Below are positions 50,880-63,125 of a stretch of 64,000 nt of DNA, piece by piece. The stretch is from Erythroxylum novogranatense (taxonomy: Eukaryota > Streptophyta > Magnoliopsida > Malpighiales > Erythroxylaceae), in the NCBI GenBank assembly GCA_029891385.1, contig CM057235.1, positions 10,287,001-10,351,000 of the forward strand, written 5' to 3'. The stretch's first letter is position 1, and each line of letters opens with the position of its first letter. Under the pieces are notes generated by a model. The model had not been told where the DNA came from and made no database searches. It saw only the letters and a program-made list of their open reading frames with translations. The position numbers were made by a program, and so were the translations under genes.

Positions 50880-51042
50880 TCATTGCTGGAGATAGTTTAA
50901 GGTGAGCTGAATTTGCAATTACGAAGGCTTTGATCCAATTGATAGTTTCCTCAACTAGCAGATGCTTATTTACTTCCTCCTCATAGATTTTGTTGTTTCT
51001 TTCTTCCCACAGATTGTAGATAGTAGTTGTAAATGCTAGTAA
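50880..51042 (-). pseudogene. LINE 3' end, C-terminal part (left of insertion)
   Basis: The minus strand from 51042 reads LLAFTTTIYNLWEERNNKIYEEE and on to AHLKLSPAMK. This is the typical segment after the zf-RVT domain in plant LINE ORF2 (IYxxWxERN). It continues the fragment at 56197-56525, from which it is separated by the TAA-flanked insertion. Confidence 0.7.
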
Positions 51043-53267
51043 GGAATGTTGTTTTTTAGTGATTCATTATAACACAATGCCCTTTTGAGCTCTAATTTCA
51101 CACAATTCTTATCGTTTATGAATGAGAATTAATTAAAAATAGAGACTTAAGAAATTTTATAAGATTTTTATTGAATTGAGGTATGAGTGATTGATCATAG
51201 GTCATTCTTATGAAAAATTGTATTAGAATTATTGTTTCATGAATGAAATTGTATAATTTAAGTTTTAGGTTGCCTTGCTATATTTAAATTAGTGTTGAGT
51301 TTGTTTGTTTATTGATTTTTATTGTTTGTAATTCTATTTGGGAATTAGTTTAGTTTGAGTTTGATATATTCTTATTTTTGGAATTCTTGTAATTTGGCTT
51401 GTAAATTGAGTTTCAATGTCAACTAAGTTATGAGAACATGGTTAATATGATTGGTCTTTTGATGGCTAATTTTATTCCTTTTTTATGTTGTGTATTGATT
51501 CTTATTCCTTTTTTTACGTTGGTTTATTCCTCTCGTCCCGCCATACCTCCCTCTCTCAAATCTCTAATCTCAACCAAGAGGTCAGCATCGAAGTGTCTTT
51601 GCCATGAAGCCTTGATAATTTCCCCTGTTCCTTTTTTACAAGTCACCTTACCGGTACTTCATTGCTTTCTGGCCAATCACCGTCGTCAATCCTCCATTGT
51701 TGTCTGCTCAGCATCAAAGCTGTCACCCTCCAGGAAGCATCGCTAGTTGCCCCTCCTACACCATTTCCAGTCACCATTGCCAATCACCAAGCTATTTCCC
51801 AAATTTTGATTGTTAATGTTTGAGTAAGGTATAGTTGTTCACACCTTTCAGTTGCAGAAATGAGTAATGTTGATAATTAGGGCTACACCTACTTTCCTTA
51901 AACCAATGTTATTGTTAATCAGTTGCATATTTCTTATGCTTTTATGGTGGGAAAAAATCTACATCTAGAATTAAAGGCTCGAGGTTAGAGAAATTTATAG
52001 ACAACTAAAGTTCAAACTACCATTTGCTAGTGACATTGGAATACCTAATCCTAAAGGAAAGAAATATTGGAATATCAATGCATTAGTTGGTCTCTTTTTC
52101 CTTGTTATAACATAACTTCATTAGGACCTTTGGTTTTTAAGAATCTAGGCTAAGTGATGCTTTTCTAATAATTGGGCCTTATTTTTGGTGTCCAAATTTT
52201 CATAATAGGGTCAAAGTTTTCAGTAAAATAGATTGAGCTAATTTCTTATATTGACATTCCTCCATCACAAGTTTGCACTTTACTTGGCTCTTCTTCTATT
52301 TCTAGAAAAATTACGAAGCAATATATTATTATTTACTCCTTTGTTGAATTTGAATATAGGGATATACGTTCTGTTTGTTGTGAAATTATATGATTCCATT
52401 CTTTGTTACAGGACTTGGGCATTTATTAGAGTTCATCTTTAATTCATTGTGACAAACAAGTAGCACTCTATATTGTTCTAAAAAATGTTTTTCATAAAAA
52501 TAATTAAAAAAATAGTTGATTCCCTCTAAATTCATAAGGAATTCCAACTACAGTTTATTCACACCTTTTACTCTCCGATTTTGCAACAATAACGATCATC
52601 TTCATAAAACTACTAGGTAGTTATAACTCATTCACACCTTTTACTCTCTTAATTCACAACAACTAATGGACTTCTTCATAAAACCACAAGGTAAGTAATC
52701 TCTTCGTCAACTTCTTTATAAGTTTAATGTTCATGATATTCATACACCACCTTAAGTGTGAGTGTTAAGCCTTGAATTATTTTTTGATTTGCTTCTTCTA
52801 ATATATGGTTATGGTATTTATATCAATCCCACATAATCAACTCTCTAATTTATCCCCTCTGGACATCTTGTAACTTCATATAATCTTTGTTTCTTTGATT
52901 TCAAACATTTATTTTATATATAAAAACTAAACTACTTTACAATTTTCAAGATAATACTCTTTATAATCCCAAAATGAAAAATTTTATTTCTTAAAGTACC
53001 ATTTTAATTTTTAGAAAACCTCTTCATATCTTCAATTTTCAGTATTCAATGTACCCTTTTTTGGAGTTAAATAAGCATATTAAATGTAAAAAATAAGTAT
53101 ATTATTGGGATACTTGAAATTGAGTACTCTGCATTGCTAATAAAATGAACTGTCTTAAGTGTGAATGGTTTGATCCAACTCCTAATGTTGGAACAAAAGT
53201 GTATAGCCAATACAATCTAGTTGAAATCAACCAACGAAGAAGATTTAGACAATTTGAACATTTCATT

Positions 53268-53811
53268 TGTTAGAGAAGTGATCTAAAGGCAATCACCTTT
53301 AGCACTTATTGTACAAATCATTTTATGATTAATGAAGTCATTTTTCATTATTTTGATGTTCATATGTTTATGGATTTGATGCTGATCTTAAATTGATTTA
53401 ATGAAGTCCTTGATACAAAAACATAGTATGGAGGAAATCATAATGAGATCATGATAATGAGATTCCTATAATATGTAATTATGTTAGTATCTAAACTTTC
53501 CCTAGTCATAGGATTAATGAGATGAGATATCATTAATCTAGATAGACTAGTGCAAGTTATACACCTTGATTAGATCAGGAAGTAGATCTCATAAGCTATA
53601 GACATGAGTTGTTTAGAGTTAACATATGGATGCTTACTAAGGGTAGTATGTACATTGGATTGACCTACTAAGACAATCATATGGATATTCTATTCTACTA
53701 TTAATGATTGTCTCATCATAGCAATGGTACAAATATCCTTTGACTTGAGGTGCTCAAGGATATCTTAGATATTGATCCTGTGCTTTGACTCTATTCATTG
53801 ATGCCTTTCAG
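53268..53811 (+). repeat. LTR fragment, second copy of the TGTTAGAGAAG family
   Basis: It starts TGTTAGAGAAGTGATC and matches, in inverse orientation, 49240-49780 with moderate divergence. Similarity stops near 53811, so it is 3'-truncated or interrupted. Confidence 0.75.
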
Positions 53812-54250
53812 GGCATGTGATGTCTATTGGATAAATTGATGAGGTTACACATGATTTTCGTGGAATTTGATTATGAAAAAATTATGTGAACATATTTAGG
53901 ACATGTTGATCGGCTCTTCTTATCGATCTAAAGATCAATCCCTTGGAAACTGTGTCAAAAATAATAAAAATTCCAAGGATTGCAGTATAGGTTGTAACCT
54001 CGGGTCGTCTCACTTAATCGGAACCTAATGAAATGGACCTAAGCTAGTCTATATGTCATAAAGTACAAGCGAAGTTAGTAAGGAAAGGGGGGTTTTGTTT
54101 TTTTTTAAACATTAACTACACTAAAATGCATTGTGAAAAGTATTTTTTGGTTTTTGGAAAAGAAAATGAAAAGATTAAAACAAGTGATAAAATCCCCTTG
54201 AAAATGAGCTTTGGCTATCATCGTTCAAAACTAATTTGATGGGATTAGAA

Positions 54251-54650
54251 ATCACTAAGTTTGAATGGTAAACCTTAAAGGACTCTCTTTAAGTCCAGGG
54301 TCTTGATTAATGAACTCCATTTCTCAAGACCCCATTAAACGCTCTTAAGCCTTAGAATCTTAAAGGACTCTTTAAGTCCAGGATCTTGATCAACGAATTA
54401 CATTGCTCAAGATCCCTTTAAGCGCATCTTAGTGTGTGTGGTAGATCAAAAATCACTAAGTTTGAAATGATAAACCTTAAAGGACTCTCTTTAAGTCCAG
54501 GATCTTGATCAATGAACTTCATTTCTCAAGATTCCATTGAGCACTCTTGAGCCTCAGAACCTTAAAGGATTCTTTAAGTCCAAGGCTTTAATCAATGAAC
54601 TCCATTGCTTAAAACCTTGTTAAAAGCATCTTAGTGTGTGCAGTGGATTT
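54251..54650. repeat. Two-copy 201-bp higher-order tandem repeat
   Basis: ATCACTAAGTTTGAA occurs at 54251 and 54452. Each 201-bp copy itself consists of two related ~90-bp halves containing CTTAAAGGACTC(TC)TTTAAGTCC and AGGATCTTGATCAA, so four basic units in all. Short self-complementary stretches (TTAAAGGACTCTTTAA) recur. Confidence 0.75.
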
Positions 54651-56196
54651 GACAATGCAATGGGTCAAATGAAATCTAGCATCAACTCAATATCAAACAC
54701 AACTAGGCAGATAAAAGAGAATCAACAAGATCACAATTTGACATATATGAGACTTCATATATTTAAGCACAAAATTCTACATAAACAAATCCACAACACC
54801 TTACATTGTTCAATGCTTAATTAAACTCTAATTAAGCAAATCTAATTACAAAGCAATAAACCCCAACTCGGCTGTTCATAACAAAGTAGTTAAACGTGAC
54901 AATGTAAACTACTAATCCAAACAACACATTAAATGTCCAACATTTAATTAAGCTATAATCAAGTAGCTTCACTACAAGTTACAAATCCTAGACCTAGGCA
55001 TTCATAAATCATAGCTAAACTACAGATTAAGCTACTCCCCTTTGAAGCTCGGTGAACTCCAACCATCACTGCATCTTCAGGAGAAAATGAATGCATAATA
55101 TACCTTTTTGTTTCCACTTCACCTTCTTGATTTAACATTACCGGACCCTAGATATCTAATAATTATGATTACCTCTCTCAAGATCTAACTAAGTAATCCT
55201 AATTAAATAGATAGAAATTGAATTGTTACCTCTCAATCTATCAAAACTGTTCCTGACTATTCAATTGGATTTAAAACAATCATATAGGTAACTAACAAAA
55301 AATAAAGATCTCTCTTTAATTGCCCATTAATATGATATTTATAGGTATATTATGGTACTAGCTCTTATTGCATAGCACAACACAGATAATTCAATATGTC
55401 CTCTTGATTCAAATTGAATATAAAATAATAAACATAAGAAAGTAGATTATATTAAATCAATAATGTAAAAAGTTTAACAAATAATTCAAGAGTAATATCT
55501 AAAGGAAGTTTAGCAATCCATATCCAATTTAATCCTAATTGTTTTATCAATAACATTCAACAATAAGGAAAGAAAAGGAAAGAGTAGAGGCTTGAATTCT
55601 AAATGTCTTGTCTCTTTTTTTTTTGCCTTGAGCTGGAAAATTTTGCAGCTTACGTTCTTCAAGAGTTTGGTCTCTTTGTTCTCTTGTTTTTATGTTTGCA
55701 GCCACCTCTTTGATTTTCTTCTTTTCCTTTTTATACTTTTATCCTCCTAGAGTTCTTTCTAGGGTTTCTCTACTTATTTTTGCTCTAAAAATAGCCCCGA
55801 ATCATAAAAAATATAAAAATCTCGTGATATGAAAATCTGGAATTTACATGACTGTGCAGTAGCTACTTATGCACTCTCTTTCACGATCGTGTATCAACTC
55901 TCTAATATGCATCCTACATGATCATGACTGCTTCCTTTTTCCAATTTTTACTTTATCTTTTCTTGGAATTTCCCGTCTCCACTTATCATCAAAACATATT
56001 AAATATCCCTTAAAGCATGCATAAAGATCACATTCTTATCCTAATTAATAATAATCAAACAAAATACACAAAACATTAACAAATACATAAATATAAGTCA
56101 TAAAAACATGTTTAACACCTAAGAAAACACTTAAAAAGACACTCTAAAACCTATAAAACACATTATGATTCAGACCTATTAAACAACATTACCTAA

Positions 56197-56525
56197 GTTG
56201 ATTTGTAAGCTAACATATCCCCTTTATAGATATTATGGTTATGACATGACCAAAGAAAGATATCAAACCAGTTAGAGGGAGGTGTAGGCAAGGTACTTAG
56301 CTGAAGGACCCTATTCTAGATGGAAGAGGAGTATTCACATTTAAATAGCAAATAATCAATTGATTCTTCCACTTGGCAGTATAATAAATAGGTACTAAGA
56401 ATGTTCATAAATTTTGAGATTTTATTTGAAGTGGGTAGTCTTCCTTTGCTTGCAAGCCAAAGAGTGAATGCTAATCTAGGACTATCTTACAGAAACCACA
56501 CATGTTTTTGACATATGATCCTTGG
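56197..56525 (-). pseudogene. LINE ORF2 zf-RVT domain fragment (right of insertion)
   Basis: The minus strand from about 56515 reads VWF, a stop, then PRLAFTLWLASKGRLPTSNK, a central CX~-rich part (LLYCQVEESIDYLLFKCEYSSS) and NWFDIFLWSCHNHN. This is the zinc-binding reverse-transcriptase-associated domain of plant LINE ORF2. At least two stops interrupt it. It leads into the C-terminal fragment at 50880-51042 after removal of the 5.15 kb insertion, with one frame change. Confidence 0.7.
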
Positions 56526-59500
56526 AACTTGAGGCTTTAACATCATCCTATAAGAAATTTATGAGAATTTTCCATTTGAATTCTTATTCCACTTAATATA
56601 ATGTCCTCCTTGACTAGAATAAGGTTCATACATATAACTCTTGTAGAGCATTATTCTTTTATTCTAATTTTTCTTTATTTTTTAAAAATAAGTACTTTGT
56701 GTTATTTTTATTTTGTAACTATATAAGAATCAAATATTTGTTTATTATATTAATTTTGATTCTTGTTAGATATTAAATATGAATGATATTTATCTATATG
56801 AGTAATATGTGAAAAGTTGTTAATTATTATACCAAATTTATATTATTACATTTTTGAAACAAGAGATAAAGTAAAGTAAAAAAGATTATATAACACAATA
56901 TATTTATGAATGATTTTGAAATTTTAAAAATTGAGGAAATTTTTATATTTTTAAAAATTATATAAAATCGTATTTGGTATTGACTGCATCTTGTAGTATA
57001 TAGTACTAGAACTAAAATCATTATCAAGTATGGTATATTATATACCATATTACTTCATCTTATTTTTGTTTTTCGAGGTCGCTCCTTTATCTTTTTTCCC
57101 CCATTTGTTGTTTTGTGTCTTTTGTTTTTTATCATGCTTAGTCTTGAAGTTTCCCATATTGGTTTATTAATGAATTATTCTTCATCTAATCTTCTCATGC
57201 ATTTTAATTCATTTTTAATTTTGAATTTAATCCTTTTAACATTTTTATTCAACAAATTAACAAAAAAATTAATCTAAAATTTAAGGATAAGATTACGAAA
57301 GAATAATATGCTATAATAAATAAAATTAAAATAAAACAAAATCAATTATGATAAAAGTAAATTAAAAATAATTTCTAATGTTAGAACAAATAAAAGTAAA
57401 TTGAAATAAGATTAATGAGTAATTTAGTCTGACAAATTTATTCAATATACTAGAAAATAAAACCTTAAAGTTATGCAAATCTAATTTAATGAAAATGTCA
57501 AAAAAGATTAAATTGAATGTAAGATTGTTAAAGCTTCTTTTCTCGTTTTCTTAAAATTTTTCAAAGAAATAAATCAAAATAGACAAATTTATAAGAAAAA
57601 TTAAGTTTTATACTACAAAACTTATAAAATTAAAAGGGTGGCATAATTAGAAGAGATGAAATGGCATGCAATCATATTGGTGTACTTTTAATTATGTGGA
57701 TGTGAGAAGTAGGACCAAGAGTGGTATCAAAGAAGATAAATCTCTCTTTTGGTAATCTATAAATGTTAAATTTTGCATTCTACTTCTCTCTCTCTCTCTC
57801 TCTCTTTTTAATTTCTAAACGATTTTTATTATTTGTTTTTTTGACAAAATTCAATAAAATTAAAAGCCTAAAAATTTGAAAAGCAGGAAGCATAAGTTAT
57901 TAAAGATAGTAAAGAAGATTAATGAAGCAAAGTTAACTAAAATAGGTCATCAAACTTTAAGCCTATTATATTAGCTTTCTTATCTTTATCTTGATACCGA
58001 TTGATATATTATTTGCAGTTATAAGATCCATTCAACCATATGTTCGCTTCTTTAACATATTTCTTAAGCTCACACTTAAAATTATTCTAATTCAAGCTTT
58101 TCATATTTATAAAACTATTTACAAACTTAGGTTAGAAGTGCAAAGCAAGGTACCTAACACCTTCCCCATTCTCTAATGGAAACCCACGACTTCAACACAA
58201 TAACCCTATCACTACAACAGACGACGCCACTCTTCTCCCAACAGCAGACCCACGCACTAGCAGACGACGCAACAACAACCTCCCTTTCGTGCACGCAACA
58301 ACACCTCTGCTTCCTTTTCCTATCTCTCAATTTTACTCTATCTATTGGAGGTATTATTCTTTGCTTCATCTTTAGCAACATATTTTTTTGTCTTCCAACT
58401 CTTTTCAGTTTCAGATTGATGATTCTGTTGTGCCCATCACTTGCTCCTTTTTGTTTCGATCATGTTTTCTAATTATTTCTAGGAAAAATCGTTTGTTTGT
58501 TCATTTCCTTCCTTGCTTTTGAGTTCCAACTGTTGGTTGGTTTTTTACTTGGATTGCTACACTGCAATCTTTGTTTTCTTTTTTACGAGTTCTCCGCATA
58601 AAAGTTCTAGCTTTGAGGTTTAGCAGAATGGGTTGATTACTGTGTAATTGGTGTGGGCAATTTGGGTTGGCTTGTAAATGATGTGGGCAATTTGGGTTGG
58701 CTGGTGATGTATGGCGGCTGCAACCCTTTAGTGGTAAAACCTTATTAGAAGTTGTAATGGCTTCTGATATCTACAAACTTACCTAACAGATAAGCGGATA
58801 TTAATAAAAATCACCAGCGAGCCAGGGAATGAAAGGAGAGGTGGGTTCATAGCTATCATTTTGATCATGAAACTTTAAACCTTTCCATGCTAGTTCATTG
58901 ATGGATGAGAAGCACTACCTTTTAAGTGTAACTAATTTATGCTTAATTTCAAAAACATAGTGCTTAGAATTTCTAAGAATGAAGACATTCTTAATCATGA
59001 TATTGATTAACATAAGCTATGGATCCAATTAGAGTTCATAAATCAAAATTCTATTTGGCTTCCACTCTATGAAGTGCTTAGGTTTTGATGATTTTTACAA
59101 CTAAATTCTTCAATAATCACTACATATTATTAAGGCAGTCTATGTATTATTGTTTAGAGTTTCTTTTTAGGGCATATAATTTTCAAAGGGATCAACTGTA
59201 TCTTTTTCACTCTTATCCCTTAAATATAAATCCTTCCTCCATCTTTGATTATAAACAAAATTTTTGTTGTAATACTGTTTTTACGTTAATCTCCAAAATC
59301 TTAGTCAACCAATTAAACAAACCTCACTTAACATTAATATCAATTCCTCCGATCTTCTTTCATTTGGGGTAGATTCTTAGGTGTAACATTTTCATTGTTG
59401 AAGATAGAGATTACCATATATTTATTAATCACCTTAGTTTTGCTTTTAAAATTGGTATAAGGAAAACCTTTGATTTTATCTTAATCAAATTTCTCCAACT

Positions 59501-59760
59501 TATGGTCCAAACTAGTATATGCATTGTCTAAAAACTTTTTCAGTACTTATAGAAGTGATCCATCTTTCTAGATGATTATTATGATGAATACCATTCTCTT
59601 ATGTATTTATGCAATTCTTGGTTTCTTTGAAAATTTGAAGTTGTTTTATTCCCTTTCTTTCTTTTTGAAGACGTGAACGTGTCATAGGAGTAGGAACTGA
59701 TAGGTCAATATTTTTTTCTACTTATGTTGTGACAATAAATAAAATTTAAATGCAGACGAT
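56526..59760. other. AT-rich intergenic stretch without recognised genes
   Basis: It contains a (TC)n microsatellite at 57785-57804 and a 30-bp near-duplication (GTGGGCAATTTGGGTTGG) at about 58650-58705. A 98-codon frame at 58176-58472 starts hydrophilic (Gln/Thr/Ala-rich) and becomes hydrophobic. It has no family I know and is not annotated as a gene. Its left part (56600-57700) is exceptionally AT-rich. Confidence 0.4.
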
Positions 59761-61106
59761 ATGAGAGGATTTGAAAGAAATGCTCTACTTTCTATGGTAG
59801 CTAATGCAGGTTATTTGGTTTGCTTGAGACATATATATCAATTTATGTGTCGAGCTAATAGACAGCTAGTGCATCTAAAAAGAGGTTGTACGTTAAGAAT
59901 TACTAACCGCAATAGAGATATATTATAATGTACGTAGCATTTTACGCATGAGTTATGATGCATTTATTCACTTATGTTCAATTTTTCGTAGGAGGGGGCT
60001 GTTAAAAGATAACTAATATAGTTTGGTTGAGGAACAAGTTGGAACATTTTTACATATTTTAAGTGGTAGAGCTAGCACTCATTCACAAAGTTTCTTTTTC
60101 CGACGATCTATTGAAAGAATTAGTCGTCACTTCCACCAAGTACTCAGAGTAATAATTACCCTCGAGGATCAATTTTGGTTCAACCAAATGGTTTAGTTGT
60201 CCCTCCCGAAATAATCAATAGCAGAGGAAGATTTTATCCATATTTTTAGGTATTTTTTAAAAACAATTTATATACAAAAACGTACTTTTTATTAATTATA
60301 AATTCTAATACATTTTATGGACTTTTTAGAATTGTATTGGTGCTCTTGATGGAACACATGTCAAAGTAAAAGTTTCAAAGGAAACTATTTCAAGGTACAG
60401 CGGAAGGATGAGTTATCTTAAAATGAATGTCTTGGTTGCATGCACTTTTGACTTGAAATTTACATACGTCTTACCTGGATGGGAAGATTTAGCCTCAGAT
60501 TCAAGAATTTTAGATAATGCATTAGCTAAAGAAGATAAGTTCATTGTTCCTCAAGGTATCTTTTAGTTGAAGATTATAAAATTCCATATTATATAAAAAA
60601 AAGTGTTATTGTCAATAAGCATCTAGTAAATGGTTTTACTTTTATTTATAGGTAAATTCTATTTAGTTGATGCTGGATATATGCTGAGATCCGGATTTAT
60701 TGCTCCTTATAGAAGCACTCGATATCATTTGAAAGAGTATTCTCGGCAAGCTCCAACTAATGCAAAAGAGTTATTCAACTTGAGACATGCTTCACTACAT
60801 AATGCAATTGAAAGGGAATTCGGTTTTTTGAAGTGTAGATTTCCCATTTTATCTGAGATGTCAAGATATGATGTGAACACATTATCTAAAATTATGTTAA
60901 CTTGTTGTATTTTACATAACTTTTTGATACAATATGATCCGGATGAAGAACTTGTTGCAAGAGTTGATAGAGAGCTATTGAATAGAGATCATCAGGATGA
61001 TAATGTCTTTGGAGGAATTGCTAGGAATGAAGATGGTAGAATAGGAGAAATAATAAGAAATACTATCGTTGCACATATGTGGAATGATTACATTTGTCAA
61101 CATTGA
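59761..61106 (+). pseudogene. PIF/Harbinger transposase (DDE superfamily), decayed
   Basis: The first exon region 59761-60247 (MRGFERNALLSMV ... LVEEQVGTFLHILSG ... FYPYF) has stops near 59926 and 60017 and frame changes. A probable intron follows (about 60248-60329). Exon 60330-60555 carries NCIGALDGTHVKVKVS with the first catalytic D and LPGWEDLASDSRIL with the second. A probable intron 60556-60651 (GT...TATAG) precedes exon 60652-61106, which contains VDAGYMLRSGF and the third catalytic residue in AIEREFGFLK, then a normal C-terminus. Harbinger transposases cut and paste elements with TTA/TAA target sites, together with a Myb-like partner found just downstream. The last two exons are open, the first is not. 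Confidence 0.85.
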
Positions 61107-61315
61107 TTTGTTGAAAATTTTGTCATTACATTATGTAATTTTGTTTATGTTTTTTTTTCTCTTTTTGTTACCGTCACTTATAAACATGATTGTTCGTCCT
61201 TTGAATGTAATTGTCTTTAACAATTTTATGCTTGTTTATGTTGTTGAGAAAAGTAAGAGTTAATAACAGTATAAGATGGTTTGTGTTGGATTGTGTTTGG
61301 AAAAAATAGGTGACG

Positions 61316-62302
61316 ATGGACATAGAGGTAAATTATGATGAAAAAAAGCTAATGGATATTTTAGGTAGAATTATGAAATGGATAAGTGCATGCTTCAAGT
61401 TCTTAGGAAGCAAAAAAATAAAGGCCAAAAGGAGGATAGAAATTTTCATGCTGGTGCATATAGAGAGGTAATAAAGGAAATTAATGAAAAGTTTGGGGTT
61501 AAGATTAATCGAAGCAAAATTGTAAATCGGTTGAGAACTTTAAGGGAAGAAATGCGTTTGGCAATATTTCTTGATGGCAAAAGTGGAATTGGATGGAATG
61601 ATGTTCCATAGGTGTGACAAAGTCTGATACAGGTATTTTATTTAATATTTATATAGTTAAATTTTTTTATTTGTATTATTTTTTATGCATGAAGTTTGTC
61701 GACATAGTTTCTTATATTTTGATTGATAGGTTAACGAAAAGGTGAAACATATTCGAAGGAAGTCTTTACCTAATTTGGACCTTGTTCGTGAGATCTATGA
61801 GAAAGATAGAGCCACTGGATCTGAAGCTTAAAGTGCAAAGGAAAAGGTTCAAAGATGGGAAAAAGAAAGGTGAGATATGGATATTGAGGACATTGATAAT
61901 ATGCAAGCAAATAATGAGGTTCATTTAGAGAGTTTTTATCCATTGGAGAGCGAGAGTACTCCAACAACACCAACAACTCAAGCTCCCTCATCATCAACAC
62001 CTTCAGTGTCAAAGTCATCCTACACTGGTAAGAAAAGAAAAGCACGAGTGGAAGATCAAATTTCTTTGGAATTACAAGTTATGTCCAATGCAATGAAAGA
62101 AATTGCACAAGCTATTGTAGCCACAAACCCTCGTGTTAGAAAAGAGGAGGAAATATTTGACGCAATGAAAGAATTAGGATTAGAAGGATGTGTTCTCTTG
62201 GATGTAGTTGATTGGCTTGTAGAGCATCCTAACTTTGTTGATGTGTTTTTTGCATGTCCAATCCAACTACGTTTAGATTGGTTGTCTAGGAAGATGGGTT
62301 AG
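61316..62302 (+). pseudogene. Harbinger Myb/SANT-like DNA-binding protein, decayed
   Basis: The start ATG is near 61317. The Myb/SANT-like domain is readable in 61378-61611 (MDKCMLQVLRKQKNKG ... FGVKINRSKIVNRLRTLREE ... SGIGWNDV). A TAG at 61609 and a probable intron (about 61634-61730) follow. Then come VNEKVKHIRRKSLPNLD and LVREIYEKDRATGSEA, a stop near 61828, and the open C-terminal part 61877-62302 with a Ser/Thr/Pro-rich linker, a basic GKKRKAR stretch and a conserved end (FFACPIQLRLDWLSRKMG). In PIF/Harbinger elements this protein binds the ends and carries the transposase into the nucleus. Several stops mean it is not functional as written. Confidence 0.8.
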
Positions 62303-62919
62303 TGTTAGGTTTTTATAGCTTGCTCTATTTAAGTGTCGAACTTTATGGATGATGTAACTTGCTCTATGCAAGTATAAATGTTTTTTATTTAGTTTTCTGA
62401 TGTAACGATCTTATGTCTCCTTATCATATGAAGACATGTTAAACTTGTTATGATATTATATATAATTTGGAGTGAAATTTCAAAATTTGATAATGCCTTG
62501 TAGTTATCAGCACAAAAGAACTACTGCTCGTTCATGCATTTTAAGCTTCTAAATTATAATAGTTTTATTATCTTCATAGCTTATTATAGTCTAATGTCAT
62601 TTGTAATCAATTTTTTCACTTTAATAATGAATTTTTTGATGATATTACTTATAATAAAATTGTTGTTTAAAAGTTGCTTTATGTAAGTGTGAATGTTTAT
62701 TAGTTAATAAGATTATTTTTACTTAGGGTAAATGTGTCATATGAAATAGTTAAATTCATTTTGATTATGTTCCAAACAATATAATTGAATTCAATTCTAA
62801 TATTCTAGATTTATTCCAAACAGTATAAATTAAATTCAATTTAATCGTATTAACATAATTACATTTAATTTATTAATAAATTTAATTGGAAGATTTCCAA
62901 ACCAGGTAGGGCTTGGCAA
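62303..62919. other. AT-rich region with repeated TTCCAAAC motifs, possible Harbinger 3' end
   Basis: (A/G)TTCCAAAC(A) recurs near 62770, 62814 and 62895 amid AATTGAATTCAATT-like palindromes, as in subterminal regions of plant DNA transposons. No matching inverted repeat was found on the left, so the element edge is not defined. Confidence 0.35.
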
Positions 62920-62969
62920 CCCATTTATCCATCAAGAAATAGAGCCCAAATGGTCTTTAAAATAACCAA

Positions 62970-63125
62970 GTTAAGGGCCCTTTATTTCGCGTGCTGCCTG
63001 GAGGCTAAATTCCACCGTCAGAGTACAAAAGCGATTCTCACCTGGTCACTAGGGTTTTCGCTTCTCTTCCCTTTATAAAGGCTTCATTGTACCGGTTTCA
63101 CTCTTCAGTCTCCAGGTCTGAGGTT
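62970..63125 (+). promoter_or_regulatory. Plant promoter-like region with telo-box and TATA box
   Basis: GGGCCC lies near 62976, CTAGGGTTTT (complement of the telo-box AAACCCTA) at 63049-63058, TTTATAAAG at 63072-63080, then a CT-rich leader. The combination of a telo-box and GGCCC elements near a TATA box is common in promoters of plant translation-machinery genes. A splice-donor-like G/GTTAG is near 63123. Confidence 0.45.

Larger units (their letters stand above)
51043..56193. mobile_element. TAA-flanked 5.15 kb insertion with short terminal inverted repeats
   Basis: The left end GGAATGTTGTTTTTTAG and the right end (complement GGTAATGTTGTTTAATAG) form an imperfect inverted repeat. TAA flanks both sides (51040-51042, 56194-56196). 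The insertion splits a LINE reading frame. TAA/TTA duplications and GG-starting ends are known for PIF/Harbinger elements, so a non-autonomous Harbinger-like element is my best guess. A nested set of other repeats is equally possible. It contains an LTR fragment (53268-53811), a higher-order tandem repeat (54251-54650) and, on the minus strand near 55560-55760, a TATA-like and CT-rich leader-like region. No transposase inside. Confidence 0.45.

Noticed and set aside
51438..51746. 102-codon ORF with hydrophobic N-terminus
   Set aside because: No recognisable family, lies inside a repeat-like insertion, and has no visible promoter or splice support; a chance ORF is likelier.
58176..58472. 98-codon ORF downstream of a CT-rich stretch
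   Set aside because: Low-complexity start and a hydrophobic, Phe/Leu/Cys-rich end typical of chance frames; no homology recognised.
62880..62920. Candidate Harbinger terminal inverted repeat (CCAAACCAGGTAGGGC)
   Set aside because: No inverted partner or TTA/TAA duplication was found to the left of the transposase.
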